DNA of 64,000 nucleotides from CAWCXF01 sp963799455. GTDB taxonomy: Bacteria; Pseudomonadota; Alphaproteobacteria; Rhodobacterales; Rhodobacteraceae. Below, one piece after another: positions 1-9,008 of this stretch. The notes under the pieces were generated by a model. It was given only the letters and a program-made list of their open reading frames with translations, was not told the DNA's origin and did not search any database. The stretch is from assembly GCA_963799455.1 (NCBI GenBank), contig CAWCXF010000007.1, positions 496,001 through 560,000 on the forward strand. The letters run 5' to 3'. Both the position numbers and the translations under genes were made by a program. Position 1 is the stretch's first letter. Each line of letters opens with the position of its first letter.

Positions 1-619
1 CCGGCTCGGCCTGCCCTGGGACTACGCCCACCCGCGCGACGTGTTCGCCGAGATGAAGCGCGTCATGCGCTCGCTCGACAACATCACCTGGGAGCGGCTG
101 GAGCGGGAGGGGGCCGTGACCTACCCCTCGCTGTCGCCCGACGATCCGGGCCAGCCGATCGTCTTCGGCGACGGCTTCCCGCGCGCCGAGGGCCGCGCCC
201 GCTTCGCCCCCGCGGGGCTGGTGCCGCCCGACGAGCTGCCCGACGCCGACTACCCGATGATCCTGACCACGGGGCGCCAGCTCGAGCACTGGCACACGGG
301 CTCGATGACGCGCCGCTCGGCCGTGCTCGGCGCGCTCGAGCCCGAGGCGAGCTGCTCGCTCCACCCCTCGACGCTGCGCGCCTTGGGCGTCGAGCCCGGC
401 GGCCGGGTGCGGCTCTCGACGCGCCGGGGCACGATCGCGCTGATGGCGCGCGCGGACCGCGCGGTCGCGCCCGACATGGTGTTCGTGCCCTTCGCCTATG
501 TCGAGGCGGCCGCGAACCTGCTGACCAACTCGGCGATCGACCCGGTGGGCAAGATCCCCGAGTTCAAGTTCTGCGCCGTGCGCGTCGAGGCCGAGGAGGG
601 CGCCCTGGCCGCCGAGTAG
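1..619 (+). CDS. Formate dehydrogenase alpha subunit (molybdopterin), C-terminal part
   Basis: The reading frame is open from base 2, so only the last 205 or so residues of the gene are in the window; the GTG at 41 is internal. The visible part is the molybdopterin-guanine-dinucleotide binding domain of a DMSO-reductase-family enzyme: a segment reading MILTTGRQLEHWHTGSMTRR, then a beta-rich stretch, then the ending EFKFCAVRVE, as in NAD-linked formate dehydrogenase alpha subunits. These enzymes oxidise formate to CO2 in the cytoplasm. The position 37 bp upstream of fhs and folD, which make and interconvert formyl- and methylene-tetrahydrofolate, supports formate as the substrate. The catalytic cysteine or selenocysteine and the Fe-S ligands lie outside the window, so another molybdopterin oxidoreductase cannot be fully excluded. 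Confidence 0.85.
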   Translation, partial: RLGLPWDYAHPRDVFAEMKRVMRSLDNITWERLEREGAVTYPSLSPDDPGQPIVFGDGFPRAEGRARFAPAGLVPPDELPDADYPMILTTGRQLEHWHTGSMTRRSAVLGALEPEASCSLHPSTLRALGVEPGGRVRLSTRRGTIALMARADRAVAPDMVFVPFAYVEAAANLLTNSAIDPVGKIPEFKFCAVRVEAEEGALAAE

Positions 620-656
620 GCCGGCGCCCCCGCACCAGACCCTCTGAGAGGACCCC

Positions 657-2330
657 ATGCCCAAGACCGACATCGAGATCGCGCGCGAGGCGCGCCCGCG
701 CCCCATCCTGGAGATCGGGGAGCGGCTCGGGATCCCGGCCGAGGCGCTGGTGCCCTACGGCCACGACAAGGCCAAGGTCGGGCGCGACTTCATCGCGGGG
801 CTCGCCGGCCGGCCCGACGGCAAGCTGATCCTGGTGACGGCGATCAACCCGACGCCCGCGGGCGAGGGCAAGACCACCACGACGGTGGGCCTCGGCGACG
901 GGCTCAACGCCATCGGCAAGCGCGCGGCCGTGTGCATCCGCGAGGCGTCGCTCGGCCCCTGCTTCGGCATGAAGGGCGGGGCCGCGGGCGGCGGCTATGC
1001 CCAGGTGATCCCGATGGAGGACATGAACCTCCACTTCACTGGCGACTTCCACGCCATCACCTCGGCGCACAACCTGCTCGCCGCGCTGATTGACAACCAC
1101 GTCTACTGGGGCAACGCGCTCGACATCGACACCCGTCGCGTCGTGTGGCGCCGCGTGGTGGACATGAACGACCGCGCGCTGCGCCAGATCACCGCCTCGC
1201 TCGGGGGCGTCGCCAACGGCTACCCGCGCGAGGCGGGCTTCGACATCACCGTGGCCTCCGAGGTCATGGCCTGCCTCTGCCTCGCCTCCGACCTGGGCGA
1301 CCTGGAGCGGCGCCTGGGCGACATGATCGTCGCCTACCGCCGCGACCGCACGGCCGTCACCGCGCGCGATCTCAAGGCCGACGGCGCGATGGCGGTGCTG
1401 CTCAGGGACGCGATGCAGCCCAACCTCGTCCAGACGCTGGAGGGCAGCCCGGCCTTCGTCCATGGCGGGCCCTTCGCCAACATCGCGCATGGCTGCAACA
1501 GCGTGGTGGCCACGCGCACCGCGCTCAAGCTGTGCGACTACGTGGTGACCGAGGCCGGCTTCGGCGCCGACCTCGGGGCCGAGAAGTTCTTCGACATCAA
1601 GTGCCGGCTGTCGGGGCTCAAGCCCGCGGCGGCCGTCATCGTCGCCACGGTGCGGGCGATGAAGATGAACGGCGGCGTCAAGAAGGAGGATCTCGGCGCG
1701 GAGGACGTGGAGGCGGTCAGGAAGGGCTGCGCCAATCTCGGGCGCCACATCGCCAACGTGAAGTCCTTCGGCGTGCCGGTGGTCGTCGGCATCAACCACT
1801 TCGCGGGCGACGCCGAGGCCGAGATCGAGGCGGTGCGCGCCTACGTGGCGCAGCAGGGCTCCGAGGCGATCCTGTGCCGCCACTGGGCCGAGGGCTCGAA
1901 GGGCATCAGCGAGCTCGCCGCCCGCGTGGCCCAGATCGCCGACGCCGGAATGGCGAGCTTCGCGCCGCTCTACCCCGACGAGATGCCGCTCTTCCAGAAG
2001 ATCGACACCATCGCCAAGCGTATCTACCACGCCGACGAGGCGATCGCCGACGCACGGGTGCGCGACCAGCTCCACGCCTGGGAGGCCGACGGCTACGGCC
2101 ACCTGCCCGTGTGCATGGCCAAGACGCAGTATTCCTTCTCGACCGACCCCTCCTTGCGCGGCGCGCCCACCGGCCACACGGTGCCGGTGCGCGAGGTGCG
2201 CCTCTCGGCCGGCGCGGGCTTCGTCGTCGCCATCTGCGGCGAGATCATGACCATGCCGGGCCTGCCGCGCGTCCCCTCGGCCGAGACCATCCGGCTCGAC
2301 GACGAGGGCCGGATCGAGGGGCTGTTCTAG
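657..2330 (+). CDS. fhs: Formate--tetrahydrofolate ligase
   Basis: This 557-residue protein has the usual length for the family. It makes 10-formyl-tetrahydrofolate from formate, tetrahydrofolate and ATP in the cytoplasm. The P-loop PTPAGEGKTT is at residues 65-74, followed by the family segments REASLGPCFGMKGGAAGGGY and LHFTGDFHAI, with a typical C-terminus (GEIMTMPGLP). The ATG at 657 has a purine-rich site (GAGAGG) about 6 bases upstream. The stop TAG shares one base with the GTG start of folD, so the two are almost certainly co-translated. With the formate dehydrogenase upstream and folD downstream, formate can be either oxidised or fed into the folate pool. No frameshift or missing motif is seen. 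Confidence 0.97.
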   Translation: MPKTDIEIAREARPRPILEIGERLGIPAEALVPYGHDKAKVGRDFIAGLAGRPDGKLILVTAINPTPAGEGKTTTTVGLGDGLNAIGKRAAVCIREASLGPCFGMKGGAAGGGYAQVIPMEDMNLHFTGDFHAITSAHNLLAALIDNHVYWGNALDIDTRRVVWRRVVDMNDRALRQITASLGGVANGYPREAGFDITVASEVMACLCLASDLGDLERRLGDMIVAYRRDRTAVTARDLKADGAMAVLLRDAMQPNLVQTLEGSPAFVHGGPFANIAHGCNSVVATRTALKLCDYVVTEAGFGADLGAEKFFDIKCRLSGLKPAAAVIVATVRAMKMNGGVKKEDLGAEDVEAVRKGCANLGRHIANVKSFGVPVVVGINHFAGDAEAEIEAVRAYVAQQGSEAILCRHWAEGSKGISELAARVAQIADAGMASFAPLYPDEMPLFQKIDTIAKRIYHADEAIADARVRDQLHAWEADGYGHLPVCMAKTQYSFSTDPSLRGAPTGHTVPVREVRLSAGAGFVVAICGEIMTMPGLPRVPSAETIRLDDEGRIEGLF

Positions 2331-3214
2331 TGCCGGCCACGATCATCGACGGGCGTGCCGCGGCCCAGGCGCTCCAGGGCCGCGTGGCCGCGCAGGTCGA
2401 GCGCCTGAAGGGGATGGGCATCACCCCAGGCCTCGCCGTGGTGCTGGTGGGCGAGGATCCGGCGTCCGCGGTCTACGTCCGCTCGAAGGCCAAGCGCACG
2501 CGCGAGGTCGGCATGGAGAGCTTCGAGCACCGCCTGTCGGCCGAGACGGACACGCAGCAGCTGCTGGGCCTGGTCGAGCGCCTCAACGCCGACCCGAGCG
2601 TCCACGGCATCCTCGTCCAGCTCCCCCTGCCCGACCACGTCCAGGCCGGGCTGGTGATCGGCGCCGTCGATCCCGCGAAGGACGTGGACGGCTTCCACGT
2701 CTCGAACGTCGGGCTCCTGAGCACCGGGGGCCGGGCGCTGGTGCCCTGCACGCCCTTGGGCTGCCTGATGCTGCTGCGGGCGCATCTCGGCGACCTGTCG
2801 GGCCGCGAGGCGGTGGTGATCGGGCGCTCGAACATCGTCGGCAGGCCGATGGCGGCGCTGCTGCTCGCCGAGAGCTGCACCGTGACGGTGGCCCATTCGC
2901 GCACCCGCGACCTGCCCGCCGTGGTGCGGCGCGGCGAGATCGTGGTCGCCGCTGTGGGCCGGCCCGGCATGGTCGAGGCCGACTGGATCGCGCCTGGCGC
3001 CACGGTCATCGACGTCGGCATCAACCGCGTGCCGGACGGCGAGGGCTCGCGCCTCGTGGGCGACGTGGACCCGGCGGCGGCCGAGGTCGCGGGCGCGATC
3101 ACGCCGGTGCCGGGCGGCGTCGGCCCCATGACCATCGCCTGCCTCATGGCCAACACCGTCACCGCCGCGTGCCGCGCGATCGGCATCGAGGAGCCGGAGG
3201 GCTTCGGGGCGTAG
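2330..3214 (+). CDS. folD: Bifunctional methylene-THF dehydrogenase / methenyl-THF cyclohydrolase
   Basis: The 294-residue protein interconverts methylene-, methenyl- and 10-formyl-tetrahydrofolate using NADP. The GTG start at 2330 uses the last base of the fhs stop codon and gives MPATIIDGRA, a typical FolD N-terminus. The catalytic pair is visible as Y49 and K53 in YVRSK. The GILVQLPLP segment, the DGFH motif near residue 120, the dinucleotide-binding VVIGRSNIVGRP and the closing PVPGGVGPMT are all present. It is the last gene of the one-carbon operon. An imperfect inverted repeat follows within 80 bp. Confidence 0.97.
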   Translation: MPATIIDGRAAAQALQGRVAAQVERLKGMGITPGLAVVLVGEDPASAVYVRSKAKRTREVGMESFEHRLSAETDTQQLLGLVERLNADPSVHGILVQLPLPDHVQAGLVIGAVDPAKDVDGFHVSNVGLLSTGGRALVPCTPLGCLMLLRAHLGDLSGREAVVIGRSNIVGRPMAALLLAESCTVTVAHSRTRDLPAVVRRGEIVVAAVGRPGMVEADWIAPGATVIDVGINRVPDGEGSRLVGDVDPAAAEVAGAITPVPGGVGPMTIACLMANTVTAACRAIGIEEPEGFGA

Positions 3215-3292
3215 CCGGGCGGCACGGCCCACGGCCTGCACCGACATCATCCCCCCGGGAGCATCGCCGGGATCCGCGCCCCTGCCGCCCGG
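3215..3292 (+). terminator. Possible rho-independent terminator after folD
   Basis: CCGGGCGGCA directly after the folD stop (3215-3224) is the exact reverse complement of TGCCGCCCGG at 3283-3292. The loop is long (58 bases) and there is no T-run, so this may simply be a GC-rich inverted repeat. Confidence 0.3.
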
Positions 3293-3306
3293 CGGCGCCT
3301 CGGCCG

Positions 3307-3666
3307 TCACGACCGTCGGCCGGCGCCCACGACCCGGCCTGTGATGACGAAGCGCCTCGGGCGGAGGGCCTCCCCAGTGGTGTGGAACATGAAGTCGATG
3401 GTGCCGCTGCGCAGGGCCGGGAGCTGCTCGTCGGCGGTCAGGAGCTTGGCGGAGTCGAAGAAGTCCACCGTCAGGCCCTCGGGCGCCACCTCGCGCAGCC
3501 TCTCCACGAAGCCGTTCGAGCCGTAGGACAGCGCCTTGTAGGAGGCCGGCAGGTAGTTCACGCCGGTGAGCGTCTCGGCGGCGAGCGCCGGCCGGGCGCC
3601 GAGCCCGGCGGCGAGCGCGCCCGCGCCCCCGGTCAGGGCGATGAAGCGGCGTCGGTCGAAGGTCAT
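3307..3666 (-). pseudogene. Truncated TRAP-transporter substrate-binding protein (DctP family)
   Basis: The 119-residue product begins with a twin-arginine-type signal (TFDRRRFIALTGG, then an Ala/Gly-rich core ending LAAETL) and about 85 residues like the N-terminal lobe of DctP-type periplasmic binding proteins, ending GTIDFMFHTT. It then runs into unrelated sequence and a stop. The family is about 330-370 residues, so roughly two thirds is missing and the product should not bind ligand. It lies 22 bp downstream of a frameshifted dctM on the same strand, in an operon with no dctQ and a frameshifted CoA-transferase. This is best read as a remnant of a dead TRAP operon. An intact dctPQM set occurs at 34571-37843. 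Confidence 0.8.
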
Positions 3667-3688
3667 GAGGATCCTCCCTTGATCGTCC

Positions 3689-4983
3689 TCACAAGAGGCC
3701 CGGCAGCCACAGGCTGAGGGCCGGGAACAGCACGAAGAGCATCAGCATCGCGAACTGCACGGCGACGAACGGCACGACCGAGCGGATGATCTCCTCCACG
3801 CTCAACATCGGGCAAACGCCGCGCAGCGCGTAGAGGTTCAGCCCCACGGGCGGCGTGACCACGGCGATCTCGAGGTTCATCACCAGGATGATCCCGAACC
3901 ACAGCGGGTCGTAGCCGAGCGAGGTGATCAGCGGCAGCAGGATCGGCGTCGTCACCACGATCAGCGACACGCCGTCCACCAGCATGCCCAGGAGCACCAG
4001 CGCCAGCATCACGAGCGTGAGAATGGCCCAGCCCGGCAGGTCGGTGGCGATCAGGGCCCCGCTGACCGTCTCGGGCACCCGCACGAGATTCAGGTAGTCG
4101 CCGAAGATCTTGGCGCAGCCGATGATCAGCAGGATCGCGCCCGACACCCGGACGCTGGAGCGCAGCACCGCCATCGCCCTTCGAGGTCGAGCGAGCGGAA
4201 GATCAGCGTGGCGATGAGGTAGGCGCCCGCCGCGCCGAAGGCCGCCGCCTCGCTGGGCGTGGCGAGGCCGGAGTAGATCGCGCCCAGCACGATGGCGACC
4301 AGCAGCATCGCGTGCCAGATGCCGCCCAGCGAGCGCACCCGCTCGGCCATCGGCGGGGCCGGGCCGCCGCCCGCCGGCGCCTCCTCGGGGCGGACCAGCA
4401 CGCGCAGCCAGATGTAGACGGACAGAGCGACGGCGAGCGCCACCCCCGGCACCACGCCGCCGATGAAGAGGTCGGCGACCGAGACGCCCGAGACGGCGCC
4501 GTAGATGATGAACGGCACCGAGGGTGGGATCAGCATGGCGAGCGCGCCCGACGAGGCGACCGACCCGGCGGCGAGCGCGCGGCTGTAGCCGTGGCCGAGC
4601 ATCTGCGGCACCGCGATCGAGCCCACGGCGGCGACGCCCGCGACCGACACGCCCGAGACCGCCCCGAAGATCGCCGAGGCGCCGACGGTGGCGATGGCCA
4701 AGCCCCCACGCAGCCATTGCAGCCAGAGCGAGGCGACGCGGAACAGGTTGGCGCCCACGGGCGTCGCGCCCAGGATGTTGCCCATCAGGATGAAGAGCGG
4801 CAGCGCGATCAGCTCGAAGCTGTTGAGCTGGCCGAAGAACGAGGTCGGCGCGAAGAAGAACGCCATCGACCCGCGCGCCATGTAGAGCCCGGTCAGCCCC
4901 GCGGCGCCCAGCGCCAGGAAGATCGGCGCGCCGAAGCCGATCAGCGCCAGCAGGATGACGACGACGATGACGGGCTTGGTCAT
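3689..4983 (-). pseudogene. dctM: TRAP transporter large permease (DctM), frameshifted
   Basis: Two overlapping frames together give a nearly complete DctM, a multi-helix inner-membrane protein of about 430 residues that drives sodium-coupled solute import. The first 265 or so residues read from 4983 (MTKPVIVVVILLALIGFGAP, then the family segment SGALAMLIPPSVPFIIYG and GLATPSEAAAFGAAG). Near 4170 the frame changes: RSLDLEG is followed by nonsense, while the next frame resumes with MAVLRSSVRVSGAILLIIG and runs to the stop at 3689 through TTPILLPLI and VVTPPVGLNLY. A one-base loss explains the break. No small DctQ subunit is present between the upstream CoA-transferase and this gene. The operon looks non-functional. 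Confidence 0.88.
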
Positions 4984-5052
4984 CCGCGCGCGCCTCCCGC
5001 AAGCCTCATGCCCCCTCCTCCCCGCCTGTCGGGCCCCTCGTCGCGGCCCGGC

Positions 5053-6245
5053 TCAGATCGCCCCCTGCGCGCTCAGGCGTCCGATCCGCTCCTCGTCGAG
5101 CCCCAGCCATTCGCTCAGCACGGCCCTCGTGTCGGCGCCCAGCTCCGGGCCGCCGTGGCGGATCTCGCCGGGGCTCTCCGACAGGACCGGGAAGACGTTC
5201 TGCATCGCCACCTCCCCGAGCCGCGGATCGGGCACGCGGGTGATCGACCGCCGCGCGATGAAGTGAGGATCCTCCAGCATCTCGGGCGCGCGGTAGGCCA
5301 GGCCCGCCGGCACCCCCGCCTCGGCCAGCGCTCGACCGTCTCGGCCGCGTCGTGCCGCAGGGTCCAGTCGGCGATGAGCGCGTCGAGCGCCTCGGCGTTC
5401 TCGCCGCGCGCGCGGTGGCTGGCGAAGCGCGGGTCGCAGGCCAGCTCGGGCCGGCCCATCACCTCGCAGAGCCGACGATAGACCGAGTCCTGGTTGGCGC
5501 CGATCACCATCTCCTTGCCGTCGCGGGTGGGATAGGCGTTCGACGGCGCGATGCCGGGCAGCGAGCTGCCGTGCCGCTCGCGGATGTGGCCGCCGCGGTC
5601 GTAGTCGGCGATCAGGCTCTCCATCACCGTCAGCACCGCCTCGTAGATCGTGCTGTCCACCATCTGGCCGCGGCCCGTCGCGTGCCGGTGCTGGAGCGCC
5701 AGCAGCGCGCCGATGAAGCCGTTCATGCCCGCCAGCGTGTCGCCGAGCGACAGGCCCACCCGGACCGGGGGCCGGTCGGGATGGCCGCTGACGTGGCGCA
5801 GGCCCCCCAGAGCCTCGCATACCGAGGCGAAGCCCGCCCGGCCCGAATAGGGGCCGGTCTGGCCGAAGCCCGACACCCGCACCATGACGAGCCGCGGGTT
5901 GAGCTCGCACAGCGCGTCGTAGCCCAGCCCCCAGCGCTCCATCGTGCCGGGGCGGAAGTTCTCGATCACGATGTCGGCCTCGGCCGCGAGCGCGCGCAGG
6001 ATGTCCTGGCCCTCCGGCCGGCGCAGGTCGAGCGTCAGCGACCGCTTGCCGCGCGCGATGACCGACCACCAGATGGTGCGGCCCTCGGCGTCCTGCCGGC
6101 CCCACTGCCGCATCGCGTCACCCGTGCCGGGGGGCTCGACCTTGACCACCTCGGCGCCGAAATCCGCCATCATCTGGCCGCAGAAGGGTCCGGCGATCAG
6201 CTGCCCCAGCTCGATCACGCGAATGCCGCTCAACGGTCCCACCAC
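5053..6245 (-). pseudogene. CaiB/BaiF-type (class III) CoA-transferase, frameshifted
   Basis: The frame from 6245 (MVGPLSGIRVIELGQLIAGP) reads as a formyl-CoA-transferase-like enzyme for about 300 residues, with the catalytic-Asp context GRGQMVDSTIYEAVL. It loses homology near 5330. The adjacent frame then continues with ALAEAGVPAGLAYRAPEMLE, DPHFIARRSI and on to the stop at 5053. Restoring one base in the GAG-CG junction would rejoin the halves into about 396 residues, the normal family length. Such enzymes move CoA between carboxylic acids. Placed first in the operon with TRAP genes, it may once have activated the imported acid. Either the gene is inactivated or this is a single-base sequence error; the decay of both downstream genes favours inactivation. 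Confidence 0.85.
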
Positions 6246-6849
6246 GCTCCTCCCTCGCCGCGGGACGCCCGGTCTCCGGCGGACACAGCCGGGCCGCGAC
6301 CGTCACGACGATGCTGCAAGCTCGCCTCCGCCCGACTACAGGACGATCGCGGACGCGCCGAACATGTCGTTGCGGCAACCGCGGCACAAGCCTCCATCCC
6401 CGAGGCCGCTGGCCGGAGCGCCGCCGTCACCGCCCACTCCACCGCGCCGCCCCCGCCGGCGCCCGCGGCCGCGGCCGCCGCGAGCGCGCGCCCCAGCCCG
6501 CCCGAAGCCTCGCGCCGCCTCGCATCGGCCGCGGACGCGTGAGCCGAGGCTCCCGGGCGCCGCGCCTCGGCCTCCCCCGGTCGCGGCCGGGCGGCCTCGT
6601 GCCATCGGGTCTCGATCCGATGTCCGGATGGAGGCGAGTCGGCGAAGGGCGCCGGACGCGGGTCGGCCGACGGGCCACCCTCGCGCGTCGCGCGCAGTCG
6701 TGCCGAGCGATCGGCCGGTCCGCGGGGCGCCACGCCTCGAACACGGACGCCACGATGGGCCCGAGGTCGGGACAGGATGCGTCGAGGCCTCCACCTTCGG
6801 TCCTGCGCCACCCGTGCCGAGCTGCGCCAGAGCCGTTCCCGGACCGCTC
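6246..6849. other. Gene-less stretch between CoA-transferase and IS remains
   Basis: No frame in this 600-bp stretch gives a protein I recognise. Frames are Arg/Pro/Ala-rich in the way GC-rich non-coding DNA translates. It probably contains the degraded 3' end of the IS1182-like transposase that is recognisable just to the right, but the similarity is too weak to place a boundary. Confidence 0.5.
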
Positions 6850-7316
6850 TCGGTCCGTGAGACATCCGAGACTGTCGAGGAAGCCCCCTCGATCGGCTGG
6901 GAGGGGGCGGGCGCTGCGCGTCGCCTCGATCGGACAGCCGGCGGCAGTCGGCCCGGCAGGCGAGGCACTGCACGTTCCCTCTGCCCTTGCGCCGCGCGCA
7001 GGATCGCGCCCTGCGGGCCGGTGAGCGCGTCGCTGCCCTTGCCTTGGGCGAAGGCGCGTCGCGGCCGCTCGTCCGCCGGCGCCCGCTCGGGACGCTCGAT
7101 CACCGGGACGGGCCCTCGCTCTCATGGCCCTCGTAGACAGGCCAGGAACGGGCCCGGGCCATATCCTTTGTCCGCCGTCACCACGGCCGGCGTCGTCCCA
7201 TGCCGGCCAGGGAGGGGCTCGACCATCGCCCACGTCGCCTTGGGCTCGTCCGCATGGAATGCGGGCGCCGCGCTCTGCGCCCAGCACGAGGCAAGAGGGG
7301 TAGCGTCCGCGGTGGT
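6850..7316 (-). pseudogene. IS1182-like transposase, C-terminal half (degraded)
   Basis: Read on the minus strand over several frames, the segment gives TTADATPLASC, then HADEPKATWAMVEPLPGRHG, TPAVVTADKGYGPGPFLACL, PVPVIERPERAPAD and DALTGPQGAILRAAQGQRE. This resembles the middle and C-terminal part of IS1182-family DDE transposases: the 'ADKGYG' second-Asp region, then a 'CPQG...LR' cysteine cluster. The cysteine in CPQG has become glycine and the frame changes repeatedly. It is the continuation of the N-terminal half at 9009-9704; the two are separated by IS256-family DNA. Confidence 0.6.
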
Positions 7317-7504
7317 GGTGTAATTTCCGGGAGCGCCGACGGTGCTGTCCGGGGTGGGGCATTCCCCTTCCCTGGCGGTGTCGATTGCGGTGGCCACCGG
7401 GACCATCGGGTAAGGTGGAGTTGCACGCTTCACCCAAGCCCTGAGGACGACCCCGATGACCGAGGACAGACTACCGCTGGCCGAGCTGCGGCGCCGTCGC
7501 GAAC

Positions 7505-8956
7505 GTGGTGGAGTTTCGGGGTTGGCGTAGTCTCCGGGCATTGACCCAACCCTGGACGGCGGTTGCCACCGCCGTGGAGACCACGCCATGGATGAGACTA
7601 CGACGACGAGCGCGAGCGCGCCATCGCTCGGGGACTGGAGCGACCCGATCGAGGATGGGGTCCGCGGCCGGGTCCGCGCCTTCATCGAGGCGATCCTCGA
7701 GGAGGAGCTGGAGGCGGCGCTCGGACGGGCCCGCTACGAGCGGACCGACGAGGGACCGCGGGGGTGGCGCAACGGGCATCGCGAGCGGCAGGTGATCGGC
7801 ACGTTCGGGCCTGAGACGGTGCGCGTGCCCAGGGCGCGGCTCATGCGCGAGGAGGGCGGCACGGCGGAGTGGCGCTCGAAGGGGCTGCGTCGCTATCAGC
7901 GCCTGACCAAGCGCGCGGAGGCGCTGATCGCCGGGGCCTACCTGGCCGGGACCAACACCCGGCGGGTGCGCCGCGCCTTGGCTGCCTTGTTCGACGGGGC
8001 TGTCGGCAAGGACGTGGTCAGCCGAGCCTGGCGCAAGGTGAAGACCGACTGGGAGGCGTGGAACGCCCGCGAGTCTCGGCGCGCAGGACATCGCCCGGCT
8101 GATCCTCGACGGCACGGTGGTCAGGGTGAAGATCGACCGCAAGGCGACCGCCATCTCGCTGCTGGTCGCGGTCGGCGTGCGGCGCGACGGCCAGAAAGTG
8201 CTGCTCGCGCTGAAGAGCATGGGTGGCGAGAGCACGGTCGCCTGGACGGCCTTTCTCGAGGACATGACCCGGCGCGGCCTCAAGGCGCCCGAGCTCCTCA
8301 TCGTCGATGGCGCGCCCGGGCTCGAGGCGGCGCTGGCGGCGCTGTGGCCCGACGTCCCGGCCCAGCGGTGCACGGTTCACAAGCACCGCAACCTGCTCGC
8401 CCACGCCCCGAAGCGGCTCCACGACGAGCTGACCGAAGACTACCGCGACATGATCTACGCCGACACGGCGGCCGAGGTGGAGGACCGCCGCAGGGCATTC
8501 CTCCGCAAGTGGCGGCTGAAGTGCCGCCCCGTCGCCGACAGCCTCGAGGGTGAGGGGGGACCGTGGCCCCGGTGGGGCCGCGTAAGCGCGGGGGGGGTCC
8601 GCAAGCGGGAGAGCGCGCGGTAGTGAGCCTGCGCGCGCGCGGGCCCCCGAACGGGGATCGGCTCTTCACCTTCACGCGCCTGCCGCCCGGCCAGTGGAAG
8701 TCGGCCCGCACGACCAACGCCATCGAGCGGCTGCACGAGGAGTTCAAGCGACGCATCAAGACCCAGACCGTCCTGCCCCAGGCCGAGACCGCGCCCATGC
8801 TGTTCTGGGCGCTGCTGGCCTCGGGGCAGATCGTCATGCGCAAGGTCGACGGCTGGGAGAGCCTCTCCGCGCCGCTCGCCGATCAGGCGATTGATCTCGC
8901 CGCGTGACGTCGTAACCTCGCCCCGCCGGAGATCGCGTCATCCCGATTTCCACCAC
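7505..8956 (+). mobile_element. Inner IS256-family insertion sequence
   Basis: This is a 1,452-bp element with imperfect terminal inverted repeats. Both ends start GTGGTGGA (7505-7512, and 8956-8949 on the minus strand) and share TCTCCGG about 25 bases in. It encloses one transposase gene of IS256 type with several lesions. The size matches the family (about 1.3-1.5 kb). It sits inside the remains of another IS256-family element. No matching 8-9 bp target duplication is seen, so it may have been brought together with its neighbour by recombination or deletion. Confidence 0.7.
7588..8907 (+). pseudogene. IS256-family (mutator-type) transposase, broken
   Basis: Three frames together rebuild a DDE transposase. 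7588 onward gives the N-terminal part (RARYERTDEGPRGWRNGHRE and RVPRARL). A frame change near 8070 is followed by LILDGTVVRVKIDRKA (first Asp) and LLIVDGAPGLEAAL (second Asp), with the family segment RCTVHKHRNLL. About 100 bp of unrelated GC-rich DNA is inserted near 8549-8652. A third frame then gives GDRLFTFTRLPPGQWKSART and TNAIERLHEEFKRR, with the catalytic Glu. All three catalytic residues survive but cannot be made in one polypeptide. Transposition could only occur with help from another copy. Confidence 0.85.
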
Positions 8957-9008
8957 CTCCGAGACAGCACCTGATCCGATGGCCCGGGACCACACCCGAA
9001 ATTACACC

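Larger units (their letters stand above)
7317..9008. mobile_element. Outer IS256-family element, reduced to its ends
   Basis: The left end at 7317 begins GGTGTAATTTCCGGG and the right end, read inward from 9008, begins GGTGTAATTTCGGG. A second shared block, GGTGCTGTC, follows inside each end. At 7456 an ATG begins MTEDRLPLAEL, which I recognise as the start of many mutator-type (IS256-family) transposases in alphaproteobacteria, but it is cut after 17 codons at 7504 by a second element. Only 188 bp on the left and 52 bp on the right remain. Its flanks are the two halves of an IS1182-like transposase. No target duplication is visible, which fits later deletion. Confidence 0.6.

Noticed and set aside
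564..2177. 537-residue minus-strand frame opposite fhs
   Set aside because: Antisense shadow of fhs, which is clearly coding; the translated composition is His/Arg/Val-rich without motifs.
7588..8907. Inner IS256 element as an active transposon
   Set aside because: Its transposase is split by a frameshift and a 100-bp insertion, so it cannot make the enzyme itself.
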